A DNA stretch of 64,000 bases from Mongoliitalea lutea (GCF_014652135.1 NZ_BMYF01000007.1:124001-188000), one strand, 5' to 3'. Shown: positions 25,185-34,907, counted from the first letter of the stretch. Numbers and translations are program-made. The notes: a model not told the origin generated them from the letters alone.

Positions 25185-26711
25185 ATGTCAACATTAACCT
25201 TATCACAGGCAAGCCCTGTTGAAAGACCTCAGATTAAAGAAAAGTATGACCATTATATAGGTGGTCAGTGGATCGCTCCTGCTTCAGGAGAATATTTTGA
25301 TAATATCTCCCCTATTGACGGGAAGGCTTTTTCAAAAGCAGCGAGAGGCAACAAACAAGATGTAGAAAAAGCTCTGGATGCAGCACATGCTGCATTTCCT
25401 GCTTGGTCAAAGACCTCTGCTGCAGAACGTAGCCGCATCCTAAATAAGATCGCCGATGTAATTGAAGCGAATCTGGAAATGCTTGCCCGTGTGGAAACTA
25501 TTGACAACGGAAAGGCACTTAGGGAAACCCGCGCAGCTGATTTGCCATTATGTGTGGACCATTTCCGTTATTTTGCAGGTGTTATCCGAGCAGATGAAAG
25601 CTCGATTTCAGAGCACGATGAACATACCGTTAGTATTGCCTTGCATGAACCACTAGGAGTTGTTGCCCAAATCATCCCATGGAACTTCCCACTTTTGATG
25701 GCTACCTGGAAAATTGCTCCAGCCTTGGCAGCTGGGTGTTGTACTGTGGTAAAACCAGCAGAACAGACACCTACGAGTATCATGGTATTGATGGAACTGA
25801 TCGGTGATTTACTTCCTCCGGGGGTATTGAATGTGGTCTCCGGTTTTGGACCTGAAGCAGGAAAACCTTTGGCCACCTCACCTAGAGTGGCAAAAGTTGC
25901 CTTTACGGGAGAGACTACTACCGGTCGTTTGATCATGCAATATGCTTCCGAGAACTTAATTCCCGTAACCATGGAACTTGGTGGAAAATCACCGAATATC
26001 TTTATGAAATCCGTGGCTGATGCAGATGATGAATTCTTCGATAAAGCTGTGGAAGGTGCTGTGCTATTTGCGCTGAATCAAGGGGAAGTATGTACCTGCC
26101 CATCCAGAATTCTGGTACACGAAGATATTTATGATAAATTTATGGAGCGCGTAGTTGCCCGAACCAAAGCCATCAAAATGGGGCATCCTTTGGCTGAAGA
26201 TACCATGATGGGAGCTCAGGCATCGAATGACCAGTTTGAGAAAATTCTTTCCTACTTAGATATCGGTAAACAAGAGGGTGCAGAAGTACTTTGCGGTGGT
26301 GATAAGGCTGCCTTGAACTCCGGACTCGAAGGAGGTTACTATATCCAACCAACCATCTTTAAGGGTCATAACAAAATGCGTATCTTCCAAGAGGAGATCT
26401 TTGGCCCGGTGACATCCGTAACCACTTTCAAAACTACCGAGGAAGCTATTGCTATCGCCAATGATACGATGTACGGTTTAGGTGCAGGCTTATGGTCTAG
26501 AGATGCCCATGAATTGTATCAGATCCCAAGAGCCATCCAAGCAGGTCGCGTATGGGTCAATTGCTACCATGCTTATCCAGCCCATGCACCCTTTGGAGGA
26601 TACAAGAAATCCGGTTTCGGTAGAGAAAACCATCTGATGATGCTCAACCACTACCGTCAGACCAAAAATATGTTGATTTCGTATAATAAAAATAAGTTAG
26701 GCTTTTTTTAG
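25185..26711 (+). CDS. NAD(P)+-dependent aldehyde dehydrogenase, AldB/ExaC type
   Basis: The ATG at 25185 ([20 protein letters not shown]) gives 508 residues; a TTG start 10 codons upstream is less likely. ALDH landmarks are the [23 protein letters not shown] cofactor block, [11 protein letters not shown], catalytic Glu264 in [11 protein letters not shown] and catalytic Cys303 in [11 protein letters not shown], and the C-terminal [14 protein letters not shown]. The GEVCTCPSR block marks the AldB/ExaC acetaldehyde dehydrogenase group. It oxidises short aldehydes to acids in the cytoplasm. The DUF779 gene downstream is its usual neighbour, and the divergent AraC gene is the likely regulator. 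Confidence 0.93.
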   Translation: MSTLTLSQASPVERPQIKEKYDHYIGGQWIAPASGEYFDNISPIDGKAFSKAARGNKQDVEKALDAAHAAFPAWSKTSAAERSRILNKIADVIEANLEMLARVETIDNGKALRETRAADLPLCVDHFRYFAGVIRADESSISEHDEHTVSIALHEPLGVVAQIIPWNFPLLMATWKIAPALAAGCCTVVKPAEQTPTSIMVLMELIGDLLPPGVLNVVSGFGPEAGKPLATSPRVAKVAFTGETTTGRLIMQYASENLIPVTMELGGKSPNIFMKSVADADDEFFDKAVEGAVLFALNQGEVCTCPSRILVHEDIYDKFMERVVARTKAIKMGHPLAEDTMMGAQASNDQFEKILSYLDIGKQEGAEVLCGGDKAALNSGLEGGYYIQPTIFKGHNKMRIFQEEIFGPVTSVTTFKTTEEAIAIANDTMYGLGAGLWSRDAHELYQIPRAIQAGRVWVNCYHAYPAHAPFGGYKKSGFGRENHLMMLNHYRQTKNMLISYNKNKLGFF

Positions 26712-26937
26712 GAGAAGTTAGATACGAGAGGCTAGAGATTAGAGAGAGTATGCAGTGACAACATTCGGTGGCTGAGCGAAGTCGAAGCCACCGAAGTGTT
26801 GACAGTGAGCAGTCTCTTTAGGAACTTTTCCAAAGTTGCAACTTTGGAAAAGTTCCTTAGTTCCTAATATTTCTTAATACTGTCTCTTTTCTCGTCTCTC
26901 GCTTCTAATTTCTCGTTTCTAAAATCTAAAACACCTC
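26712..26937. repeat. Intergenic repeat cassette with purine and pyrimidine arms
   Basis: 226 bp without a gene. It starts with a purine-rich tract (GAGAAGTTAGATACGAGAGG), contains a hairpin at 26764-26795 (TTCGGTGGCT/AGCCACCGAA around GAGCGAAGTCGA, a motif common in Bacteroidota genomes) and a 38-bp perfect palindrome at 26820-26857. It ends with a pyrimidine-rich tract (CTCGTCTCTCGCTTCTAATT). The outer tracts are roughly complementary to each other. Confidence 0.7.
26820..26857. repeat. 38-bp perfect palindrome
   Basis: Each half is 19 bp and the centre is TTGCAA. The right half contains AACTTTGGAAAAGTT, which recurs near 41210-41226 and 42350-42366 in other intergenic elements. No T-tract follows immediately, so it is not a plain terminator. 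Confidence 0.9.
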
Positions 26938-27351
26938 ATGAAAAACCACATCCCCAGAGTCATCTTAACCGAAGCAGCTATCGAAACCATAGATACCTTG
27001 CGGAAGCGTTTTGGAACGGATCTGATGTTTCATCAGAGTGGGGGCTGTTGTGATGGTTCTTCTCCTATGTGTTTTGAAAAGGGGGATTTTAAAGTTGGGG
27101 GAAGCGATATTTGGATGGGTAAGGTTTATGGTTGTGATTTTTTTATGAATCAGGATCAGTTTGAATATTGGAAGCACACGCAATTGACCTTAGATGTTAC
27201 GCCCGGTAGGGGTAGTAGTTTTTCCATTGAGATTCCAATGGGTATCAGGTTTATGATTCGGTCGCGGTTATTTACCATGGAGGAATTGGAAAATCTGATT
27301 CCAACCAAAACGGGGGAAGAAATGATGGAGAAGGGGCTTTTAAAAATGTAA
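26938..27351 (+). CDS. DUF779 protein, aldehyde dehydrogenase partner
   Basis: The 137-residue cytoplasmic protein contains the family core MFHQSGGCCDGSSPMCF, followed by IWMGKVYGCDFFMNQDQFEYWKHTQL and VTPGRGSSFSIE. The paired and clustered cysteines (GGCCDGSSPMC) suggest metal or redox chemistry, but no activity is established that I know of. Genes of this family are typically next to AldB-type dehydrogenases, as here. A repeat cassette of 226 bp separates the two genes, so cotranscription is possible but not assured. Confidence 0.9.
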   Translation: MKNHIPRVILTEAAIETIDTLRKRFGTDLMFHQSGGCCDGSSPMCFEKGDFKVGGSDIWMGKVYGCDFFMNQDQFEYWKHTQLTLDVTPGRGSSFSIEIPMGIRFMIRSRLFTMEELENLIPTKTGEEMMEKGLLKM

Positions 27352-27365
27352 ATCGTGTGAAATTC

Positions 27366-27750
27366 AACTCCTCCGGAGTTGGGAGGGCCAAAATTGTATA
27401 ATTGCTTGACCCCGAGTTGGCACTCGGGGCTAATAACCTGCGGTAGTTAACTCCTCTGGAGTTAGATCATTTGTGCTAACTCCAGAATTAGCCAACCTTA
27501 GTTTAAATCCTCTGGAGTAGGGAGGGCCAAAATTATATGACTTGCTTTACCCCGAGTTGGCACTCGAGGCTAATAAACTGCGGTAGTTAACTCCTCTGGA
27601 GTTAGCTCATTTGTTTTACATCCAGAATTAGCCAAGCTTTGTTTAACTCCTCCGGAGTTAAGGGCCAAAATTGTAAAACACCCTTTTCCCCGAGTTGGCA
27701 CTCGGGGATTAATAAAGTTCAATATCACATAACAACTCCGGTGGGAGTTG
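27366..27750. repeat. Tandem array of about 140-bp units rich in palindromes
   Basis: Units begin at 27366, 27505 and 27645 (periods 139 and 140 bp); the third is shortened and diverged. Each unit carries AACTCCTCCGGAGTT-type dyads and CCCCGAGTTGGCACTCGGGG. The first two also have TAACTCCTCTGGAGTTA and CCAGAATTAGCC. A last dyad (CAACTCCGGTGGGAGTTG) ends near 27750. It fills the 27352-27769 gap and has no coding potential that I trust. It resembles REP/BIME-like clusters. Confidence 0.85.
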
Positions 27751-27769
27751 AACTCATGCTATAGGTCTG

Positions 27770-28246
27770 TCAATCCACCTGAACCATTCTCGAAAAAAAC
27801 ATACGGGTGATAAATAACCCTGTACTATCTCCTTCTCCGGCATGACTTTCAACGCCTGAGGTTACATACACCAACGAAAAGCCTTCTGATTCTAGCTCCA
27901 TGATACGGGCACCAATCATAGCATCATTGGATGCGATATTCTGGAAATTAATACCAACCCCGGAGAAAAAATTTAAAAGCTTAGTCTCGTCAAACTTATC
28001 CACTTTCAATTCCTTTCGGCTGACAGATCGCTGACTGGACCGCTTCCCATCTGTTCGAGAAGTTCTGAAAACCTCGGTATCAACATCCGTCATATTCTCA
28101 ATTATTCGAGAGCGACCAAGGCCCATGGGTACAATGGATTCAACCACGGTTACAATTTTCCATTCTTTAACTGGATTATTGGCTTCTTGCGCAAATGTCA
28201 ACATACTTCCAAAAAGGAAAATTAACAGAAAACATAATTTTTTCAT
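27770..28246 (-). CDS. Small secreted protein of unknown function
   Basis: The 158-residue product has a signal peptide (MKKLCFLLIFLFGSMLTFAQ) and a soluble remainder with VTVVESIVPMGLGRSRIIENM and VFRTSRTDGKRSSQRSVSRKELKVDKFDETKLLNFFSGVGINFQNIA, then a mostly beta C-terminus (GFSLVYVTSGVESHAGEG). I do not recognise the family. It is a single gene on the minus strand, ending at the edge of the palindromic repeat array. The divergent DUF5995 gene starts 71 bp away. Confidence 0.75.
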   Translation of the reverse strand: MKKLCFLLIFLFGSMLTFAQEANNPVKEWKIVTVVESIVPMGLGRSRIIENMTDVDTEVFRTSRTDGKRSSQRSVSRKELKVDKFDETKLLNFFSGVGINFQNIASNDAMIGARIMELESEGFSLVYVTSGVESHAGEGDSTGLFITRMFFSRMVQVD

Positions 28247-28317
28247 ACCTTAGAATTGTTTATAATATTTTGAGCAATTGACTCACAATAAAAGAAAATT
28301 TTAAGTCCCTGCAAAAT

Positions 28318-29067
28318 ATGAACACAATTACAGAAATCATTTATCGTTTAGATCAGATTATCGAGGAATGTAAGGTTCAAAAAAATCGTGTAGGGTATTT
28401 CGCGGTACTTTACCGACAAGTGACTATCCGAATAAAAAACGGAATCGACAGAAAAGAATTCGAAGACAATCCCCGCATGGAAAAGCTGGATGTGATCTTC
28501 GCCAAACGCTTTATCGATGCCTACGATGCCTATATACAAGAGGACACTCCTACCCAAAGTTGGCTGTTAACGTTCCAAACTGCGCCCAATAAACAGCTTA
28601 CAGTCATGCAACACCTGCTTTTAGGCATGAATGCCCACATCAATTTGGATTTGGGAATTGCAGCGTCGGAGACAATGAATCATAAAGATTTATACCTAAT
28701 TGAGGCAGACTTCAATTACATCAACGTGGTCTTAGGGGAATTGGTTGATGATACCAAACAACAGATCAGCAGATTTTCCCCGCTTTTCAAACTGCTTGTA
28801 CCTTTAGCCAAAGGAAAAGATGAGATTTTGGCAAATTTCAGCATCAAAGTGGCTAGAAAAGGCGCTTGGAAATTCGCCAATGAATATGCTAAGAGCAACA
28901 ACCGTAGTCACAACTTGCATCAACGGGACCTCGTCATCGCTGGGCTTGCCCAAGGAATGATTACTCCTGGAAGGCGCATCAGTTTTATTATGCGACTGAT
29001 TGCACTCACGGAATGGAAATCTGTTCCTTCCATTATTGAAGACCTCGAACACATCGGAGGATCTTGA
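28318..29067 (+). CDS. DUF5995-family protein
   Basis: The 249-residue, largely helical cytoplasmic protein has the family segments YFAVLYRQVTIRI, FIDAYDAYI, LLGMNAHINLDLGIAAS and FSIKVARKGAWKFA. The HINLDLG histidine-containing block is the most characteristic. The function is unknown. It is divergent from a secreted hypothetical gene and convergent with DUF4407. Confidence 0.85.
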   Translation: MNTITEIIYRLDQIIEECKVQKNRVGYFAVLYRQVTIRIKNGIDRKEFEDNPRMEKLDVIFAKRFIDAYDAYIQEDTPTQSWLLTFQTAPNKQLTVMQHLLLGMNAHINLDLGIAASETMNHKDLYLIEADFNYINVVLGELVDDTKQQISRFSPLFKLLVPLAKGKDEILANFSIKVARKGAWKFANEYAKSNNRSHNLHQRDLVIAGLAQGMITPGRRISFIMRLIALTEWKSVPSIIEDLEHIGGS

Positions 29068-29164
29068 ATCTAGTACCCCATGTTTGAATAATCCTGACAA
29101 AGGGGCTGGTTTTTTGAGCTCTTGGTTTTAATCTATTTCGGAAAACCCATCCTTACCCCATCAT

Positions 29165-30190
29165 CTACCCTTCCACAACCTTCCCGAATTCAGCTATACG
29201 CTGCTCAGAAGCTTGCTCAAGCTTGAAGGTTTGCTCCTGGGCAAACACGGATACCCTTCGTTCGGTTAGTTCTAACAACTCGTCATAAGGCCCTCGGGGA
29301 GCTAATAATTTCACTAAGATGGGGGCACATTCCAGGGCAATCAATAACAACATGATCATCGTACTTGCCAAGGAAATACTGGGGCGTTCCTCTCCCACTG
29401 CTCGTAAAGCATCCAAGCGTGCACCTAGTCCATCAAAGCCATCAATAGAAGGCTGGATTTTTGCCAATTCTTGGGTTTTCAAGTCTTCCAAGTATGCAAT
29501 ACGTCGATCCAGGCTATCCTTTTTGGATTGAACATACCCAGAAAAAACTTCTAGCTCCCTTTGCGCAGCATCCAACTGGGCTTCTTTCTTTTTGGCATTG
29601 GTCCCCAAACCTACCATCCCGCTACTGCTGGACGATTTCACCCCAAAGCGCTCGAAGTCATATTCTTCCTGCAATTTATCCCGAAAGGCAACCTTATTTG
29701 AAAGGTCTAGATCATAGTTACTTTTTTCTTCCCGAAGCTGTTCAATTTCTTGAAAACCGGCTTCCAAGGCTAGCTTACTGGCTTTAAAAAGCTCTATACG
29801 CTCCTCATCCAGTTTTCGATCGATTTCCCGCTCAAAGACCCGCAACTCCAAAGGTTTGGCAATGACCATGGCAAGCAAGACTGCAAAGACTATTCGCGGA
29901 AAAGCTATTTTCAACTCTGACCAAAAACTGTTCTTCTTGCGGATAGAAGACACAATAAAACGATCCAAATTAAAAATCATCAAACCCCAAACTAAACCAA
30001 ACACGAGTGCCAAGCCCATAGACTGAAAAATGATCCAACAAGCATAACTTGCAGCAAACACTGCCAAGAGTGCCGTAAAGAAAATAGTGGCTCCTATACC
30101 TGCTACTTTCTGCTCCTCACTGGGACAGCGCTTCAACAAAGGCAAGTAATATCCGGATGCAAATAGAAAGAATTTTTTGAGTGTGTTCAT
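29165..30190 (-). CDS. DUF4407 membrane protein
   Basis: From the preferred start MNTLKKFFLFASGYYLPLLK at 30190 (341 aa). It has three hydrophobic segments near the N-terminus (GATIFFTALLAVFAASYACW, LALVFGLVWGLMIFNLDRFI, FPRIVFAVLLAMVIAKPLEL), a long charged coiled coil (residues about 115-250) and a fourth membrane segment (SLASTMIMLLLIALECAPIL). This order and NLDRFIVSSIRKK define DUF4407, a Bacteroidota/Actinobacteria family of unknown role. Ten codons upstream to 30220 are open but look like leader sequence. Confidence 0.85.
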   Translation of the reverse strand: MNTLKKFFLFASGYYLPLLKRCPSEEQKVAGIGATIFFTALLAVFAASYACWIIFQSMGLALVFGLVWGLMIFNLDRFIVSSIRKKNSFWSELKIAFPRIVFAVLLAMVIAKPLELRVFEREIDRKLDEERIELFKASKLALEAGFQEIEQLREEKSNYDLDLSNKVAFRDKLQEEYDFERFGVKSSSSSGMVGLGTNAKKKEAQLDAAQRELEVFSGYVQSKKDSLDRRIAYLEDLKTQELAKIQPSIDGFDGLGARLDALRAVGEERPSISLASTMIMLLLIALECAPILVKLLAPRGPYDELLELTERRVSVFAQEQTFKLEQASEQRIAEFGKVVEG

Positions 30191-30434
30191 ACCTGTGTTC
30201 GTGTACGTCCAACCTCTCAAAAAGCGGACAAAAAATCAATAGAATAAGAAGATAAGGAATCACTAGGGATAGAAGGGCCATTTCCGGTGATTAAATGCCT
30301 TTAGGAAGAATTAAAAAAATTGAACTCAAGGCCCTTGTTTGTTAAAATTAGCTTTTGGACTGAAAATTGTGCGTAATTTTGAACAGTTACTGTCTCATTT
30401 ACGGACATTATTTTCTTCAATTAATTCATAATCC

Positions 30435-30719
30435 ATGAAAGTAATACTTAGCATTTACTCCATCCTTTGCTTCTTTCTATGCATCAGCCGCCGGCATCTA
30501 AAAACTGAGTATGAAGAATTGAATAACCTCCTCAAGCTATTTACAGAAGGTCAGTCCTATTTAGAGTTTATCGATCGTTGGTCAGCTCTCTTAAATTCAC
30601 AAGGCGAACCCAATCCTGATTACTTTATTGAAGATAATTTGCATCTCAAGGAACAAGGATATGAACAGTGGAATAAGGTAATCAAATTTTTTCTACAATC
30701 AAATGAAGATGAATCATAA
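30435..30719 (+). pseudogene. Truncated SGNH/GDSL hydrolase remnant (C-terminal third)
   Basis: The 94-residue frame ends with the C-terminal block of SGNH esterases: EYEELNNLLKLFT, FIDRWSALLNSQGEPNPDYF and IEDNLHLKEQGYEQWNKVI, where DNLH supplies the catalytic Asp-His pair. The N-terminal two thirds, including the GDS serine block and the Gly and Asn blocks, are absent. The first 20 residues (MKVILSIYSILCFFLCIS) read as a signal peptide. So either an internal deletion fused signal to tail or a new start arose. It cannot be catalytically complete. It could still be expressed as a small exported protein. Confidence 0.65.
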
Positions 30720-30832
30720 AAAAGGCTAGAAATAATGACTCAAACTGTTTTTTATTGCATAAAAATTAGTTAAATTGCAATTACACCCACCAAAAATACA
30801 ATAGTCACCAACTATCTTTTACACATTATTAA

Positions 30833-32002
30833 ATGAAACCACATATGAAATCTTTTATCTTATTGACCCTTTTCTCATATTGTATCATTCATTCAATTGA
30901 TGCTCAGGTCACTGGAGTTCGGTTTAACATTATTTCCAATGAAATCAACAATAATCGAGCATTGCCTTCTGAAGAGCGCTTTTACATCAGCGGTCAACTT
31001 CCCATTGGCGTGGAAATGGTAAGTTTGGATGTATTCAAAACTGGAAAGCGGTCAGGACAATCCTATAATTGGAGAAAGGCCTTTGACTTTGAAGCGAATG
31101 ATTTCGAGATTTTGATCAGCAACCCCCTGCGAAACAATGAAAACTATGATCTGATTTTCCAATATTTTATTCGGGCGGATGAACAACAGATTGACTTTGT
31201 GAATGATGCCATTACAAAAAATTTAGAGGCTTATATAAGAGGTAACTTCGAGGTAAGAAAGAGCGGCATCAAGAGCAACAATGGCCTAGGAGTCGTACAA
31301 AATCAACTCGAACAAATCGTTATCCAAGGTTTGATGGATTATAGAAACTTTTTAGGCAGGGATTTTAATGGCTTCAGCGATGTGGTCACCCAAAAACTGA
31401 ATCAAAGTAAACAGTTGAAGCTCAAAAGAGCGAACCTGAATATTCTGAGAAAGAATGCTGGAGATAACACCAAAGCCCAATATGCGGATAAATACTTAGA
31501 GGAGTTAACAGCCACCGTCAGCAATGAGGTAAAGCAATACCTAGGAAATAATCTCTTGGTATTAGCGGATGAACGGAAAGTCCTGAATTATATCACCGAA
31601 AAGAAACAGAATTCGCTTCCTTTGAATTTCGGATATGCTACCATTCCTATCAAACGGCAATTATTCTCAACTGAATATCTACATGGTCCTTATGTGGGAT
31701 TTTCTGTTCCTTTAGGCAACCGAAACTTTACCAAATTCCTCGGTAATGCCTCTTTTTCCACTGGTATTTTCTTAACCAATTTTGAAGCTTCATCGGGAGA
31801 GTCCATCAAAGGAGACCTCATAGGTCTTCCTATTTATGCTGGTTTGGGATATAAAGTATTTCAAGTATTCCGATTCAATATAGGAGCAGTAATGCTTAAT
31901 ATGGATGAAGTAGGCGGTACAGGTCGACAAACCTATATTCAACCTTTTGCCGGATTGAGTTTGGAGTTCAATTTATGGTTGGGACTTAAAAACAGGAGGT
32001 AA
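30833..32002 (+). CDS. Exported protein of unknown function with C-terminal barrel-like region
   Basis: 389 residues with a signal peptide (MKSFILLTLFSYCIIHSIDAQ; translation may start at 30833 or at the ATG 30845). The first half is soluble, with FYISGQLPIGVEMVSLDVFKT, and the middle is helical (QLKLKRANLNILRKNAGD). The last 130 residues alternate like outer-membrane strands (GPYVGFSVPLGNR, FNIGAVMLNMDEVGG, LSLEFNLWLGLKNRR). I do not recognise the family. It is followed after 2 bp by the OmpA-like gene, so they are an operon and probably act together at the outer membrane. Confidence 0.78.
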   Translation: MKPHMKSFILLTLFSYCIIHSIDAQVTGVRFNIISNEINNNRALPSEERFYISGQLPIGVEMVSLDVFKTGKRSGQSYNWRKAFDFEANDFEILISNPLRNNENYDLIFQYFIRADEQQIDFVNDAITKNLEAYIRGNFEVRKSGIKSNNGLGVVQNQLEQIVIQGLMDYRNFLGRDFNGFSDVVTQKLNQSKQLKLKRANLNILRKNAGDNTKAQYADKYLEELTATVSNEVKQYLGNNLLVLADERKVLNYITEKKQNSLPLNFGYATIPIKRQLFSTEYLHGPYVGFSVPLGNRNFTKFLGNASFSTGIFLTNFEASSGESIKGDLIGLPIYAGLGYKVFQVFRFNIGAVMLNMDEVGGTGRQTYIQPFAGLSLEFNLWLGLKNRR

Positions 32003-32004
32003 GC

Positions 32005-34524
32005 ATGCATCCTGTTAAAAAAATACTGTTTTTTTTTCTTTGTTGGATCAGTACACATGCGTTATGGGCCCAGCAAAAGGAATTCAATTGGAGATTAGGC
32101 GCGACCTATGGGTATAGCAATTATTATGGAGACTTGACCCCCTACCGCTTCGAAGGAATCCTAGATTGGGAAGCCATCAGACAAGTGCTGGACTACAACC
32201 CCAATAAAAATTTGGGAGCTTCTTATCAGATCACCTTGGAGCGAAGGCTGAGTAATACTATTGGTTTTTATCTGCGCTATGGTTTTTATGATTTCTCTAT
32301 GAATGATCGGTTCACGGATAAAAATGGAGAGTTGTGGCTGGATGCACCTAATTTTGACAGAGGCCTTAACTTCCGCAATCAAAGCCGCGATTATGGAATA
32401 GGGTTCTCTTTGAAAACGGACAATGACCGTTTCCTTTCTTCTACTGCATTTATCGCTCCATACCTCAACTTGGGATTTGGGATGCTGGACTTCAAGGTAT
32501 TCGGAGACCTATTGGATGATGTTGGAAATTTCTACGACTTCACCCAAGCAAACCTGATTCAAAACAGACAATTTGAAACAGCCCTGCATGAATTGGAGGC
32601 AGAACAGGCCTTTGATCAACGGACGTTCTATGCCAATCTAGGCTTGGGAATTCGGTTTCGCCTTTCTTCTAGGCTTGAATTATTCCTGCAAACAGATATT
32701 TTACGGGCTTTCACCAACCACTTGGATGATGTGTCGGGCAAATACCGGGAAAACTTTGACAGTGAACTCCAGGCACGCGCATCCAACCCTACCGGAATTC
32801 CTGTAAATTTATTGACAGATTATAGAGGAAATCCAAATAATCGAGTAGATTGGATCATTAATCATGGGGCTGGTTTACGCTTCAACTTTGGATTCAACAA
32901 AAAGAGCTTCGTAGCTTCCTCCGTCATCCCACTCCGACCATTTACTCCTCTTGCGATTGTGGAAGAACCAGTTGAAATATCGGTGGCATCTACTGATGAC
33001 AAACGCTTTGTTCCGACCGATATTTATTCAGAAGACAGAGAGATCTTGAGTATTCGAAATGCTCAGCTTCAACTCTTGGATAGACAAATTTTATCCGAGC
33101 AGCGAAAGGTTCGCTACTTAGACTCTGCGCAAACTTCCAGCAAAGCTATGATGCGGGATTTTCAAGCACAAAATGAACAGCTAAGAAATCGGTTATTGGC
33201 TAATGAGCTATCCACCAAAGAACTTGACTCAGCAGCATTTGCAAACGCACAGAAATTGCAAAAAAGCTTGGATTCCATGCAATTGGTCAAAAATAAAAGC
33301 TACTTTAAAATTGATAGTTTGATAGCTGAGAAAAGTAATGTTTACCAAAATAAGTTTGTTGAGCGGTCAGCTTTGGATGACTTCAATCCATTAATTCCCG
33401 CCAATACACCAATCTCGCCTGCACCTCAGCAAAAAAGAGCTCCCATGAATGAATCTTCAGGAGTGAGCAGTATTGAAAGCAGCAGGACATCCATGGAAAG
33501 CAGCGCTCCTGCTACTCGGACTTCTCCTGCAACAGGTTCAAATGATGCTAGCTCCCGTAATCAGGCTTCGCAGCCAACAGAGAGCCGACCAAGCAACAGC
33601 GTCACACAAAGCAATGAGTTAGCTCAAAGAAATGCTGCTTTGGATAATTTTTACTTATCCGAAATCCAACGACTTCGACAGGAAAATGCTACTTTACGTC
33701 AGCAACCGACGAACACAAGCACTCCTATAACAAGCACGCAAAACCAACGGGTTATCGTAGATGATAGCGGAAGTGCCCGAAGAAATGCCAGAGCTATTCA
33801 GAAAGAAGAAAGAAAAGCAATTAGAAGAGAAGAGCGTCGTGCCAATGGCACTTCCTTCCTGGGAGGACTATTTGCAGGGGCTGCTGTCAGTTCTGTTTTA
33901 TCTTCAAATGATAGAAAAGAAGAAGATGAATTAAAAGTTGAAGCTGAATCTCTAACACCAATAGCTGAACCTCTTGCCTCAGATAGTTTAAATGTGCCTG
34001 TGTTAAAAATCCCTGTGGATGAATCAGTTCCAGCTAGATTAGCATGGACCGGGACAACACTCCTATCAATGGATTGGGACTCCATTGCTGTAGCCCCTAA
34101 AAATTTGGATTCTTTGGCTACAGAGGAAAAGGAGGAACTTATAATTACCCCTTCACCGGAGGTTGAAAGCATACGCTTAATCCCTTCTAAAGTATTGATA
34201 TTCTTTGACATCAATCAGCGAGTACCTTCCGAGCTTGAGTTAAAAAAATTAATGCCATTGGTCGAATTTATCAAGGACAATCCCAATTATTCCTTGAGCA
34301 TTTCAGGTTATGCCGATAACACGGGAAGTTTGGCATATAATCTCAAGCTAGCGGATGAACGCACGAAATCCGTGGGGAAAGCTTTGGTTGATTCTTTTGG
34401 ACTAGATGCATCTCAACTGGAATTCTCAGAAGGGGGAAAGATTGTAAGAGGAAATACGCAACGCTCAGATTCACAAGATCGGAGAGTAGAAGTCATCATT
34501 ATCGAAAAAACAGCACAAAAATAA
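32005..34524 (+). CDS. OmpA-family protein with N-terminal beta barrel
   Basis: The 839-residue exported protein (signal MHPVKKILFFFLCWISTHALWAQ) starts with a barrel-like region (about residues 25-310: WRLGATYGYSNYYGDLTPYRF, LELFLQTDILRAF, GAGLRFNFGFNKKS). A coiled-coil and Ser/Thr-rich low-complexity linker covers about 340-620. A C-terminal OmpA peptidoglycan-binding domain follows from about 730 (LIFFDINQ-like IFFDINQRVPSELELKKL, ISGYADNTGSLAYNLKLADERTKSV, DRRVEVIII). It likely ties the outer membrane to the cell wall. A good AGGAGGT ribosome-binding site, rare in this group, overlaps the end of the preceding gene. Confidence 0.87.
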   Translation: MHPVKKILFFFLCWISTHALWAQQKEFNWRLGATYGYSNYYGDLTPYRFEGILDWEAIRQVLDYNPNKNLGASYQITLERRLSNTIGFYLRYGFYDFSMNDRFTDKNGELWLDAPNFDRGLNFRNQSRDYGIGFSLKTDNDRFLSSTAFIAPYLNLGFGMLDFKVFGDLLDDVGNFYDFTQANLIQNRQFETALHELEAEQAFDQRTFYANLGLGIRFRLSSRLELFLQTDILRAFTNHLDDVSGKYRENFDSELQARASNPTGIPVNLLTDYRGNPNNRVDWIINHGAGLRFNFGFNKKSFVASSVIPLRPFTPLAIVEEPVEISVASTDDKRFVPTDIYSEDREILSIRNAQLQLLDRQILSEQRKVRYLDSAQTSSKAMMRDFQAQNEQLRNRLLANELSTKELDSAAFANAQKLQKSLDSMQLVKNKSYFKIDSLIAEKSNVYQNKFVERSALDDFNPLIPANTPISPAPQQKRAPMNESSGVSSIESSRTSMESSAPATRTSPATGSNDASSRNQASQPTESRPSNSVTQSNELAQRNAALDNFYLSEIQRLRQENATLRQQPTNTSTPITSTQNQRVIVDDSGSARRNARAIQKEERKAIRREERRANGTSFLGGLFAGAAVSSVLSSNDRKEEDELKVEAESLTPIAEPLASDSLNVPVLKIPVDESVPARLAWTGTTLLSMDWDSIAVAPKNLDSLATEEKEELIITPSPEVESIRLIPSKVLIFFDINQRVPSELELKKLMPLVEFIKDNPNYSLSISGYADNTGSLAYNLKLADERTKSVGKALVDSFGLDASQLEFSEGGKIVRGNTQRSDSQDRRVEVIIIEKTAQK

Positions 34525-34830
34525 ATGGAACAGCACATCAATTTAGGCATCCAAATAGTCCCAAAAAGTAAAACACTCGATGCTTATTCGTTGGTAGATC
34601 GAGCCATAGAAGTTATACAAAAATCAGGGGTTAGTTATGTGGTGACTCCATTTGAAACGGTTATGGAAGGACCTCAGTCCTTACTCATGGAAATAGCTAA
34701 GCAAGCGCAGGATGCAGTATTAGAAGCAGGAGCGGACGAAATATTGGTCTATTACCGTATGCAGGTTCGAAATAAAGCTGACGTAACTATGGAAGAAAAA
34801 ACTAGTAAGTACTCCACAAAACAATCTTAA
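34525..34830 (+). CDS. Thiamine-binding-type (MTH1187/YkoF-like) small protein
   Basis: The 101-residue protein starts immediately after the OmpA-like stop codon. It matches the thiamine-binding/DUF77 fold: INLGIQIVPKSK, the helix DAYSLVDRAIEVIQKSG, SYVVTPFETVMEGP, and AGADEILVYYRMQVRNK. Family members form ferredoxin-like dimers or tetramers, and some bind thiamine. No thiamine pathway gene is next to it, so its link to the upstream outer-membrane genes is only positional. Confidence 0.82.
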   Translation: MEQHINLGIQIVPKSKTLDAYSLVDRAIEVIQKSGVSYVVTPFETVMEGPQSLLMEIAKQAQDAVLEAGADEILVYYRMQVRNKADVTMEEKTSKYSTKQS

Positions 34831-34907
34831 TAAAATTTACATAGTATTACGAGAATCTAAATTATATTGCAATAATAATTTATAAATTCACTTTAGCATT
34901 TCCTTTC

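Noticed and set aside
27352-27769. CRISPR array suspected from regularly spaced palindromic repeats
   Set aside because: The whole 140-bp unit is repeated, including what would be spacers, there are only about 2.7 units, and no cas genes are near.
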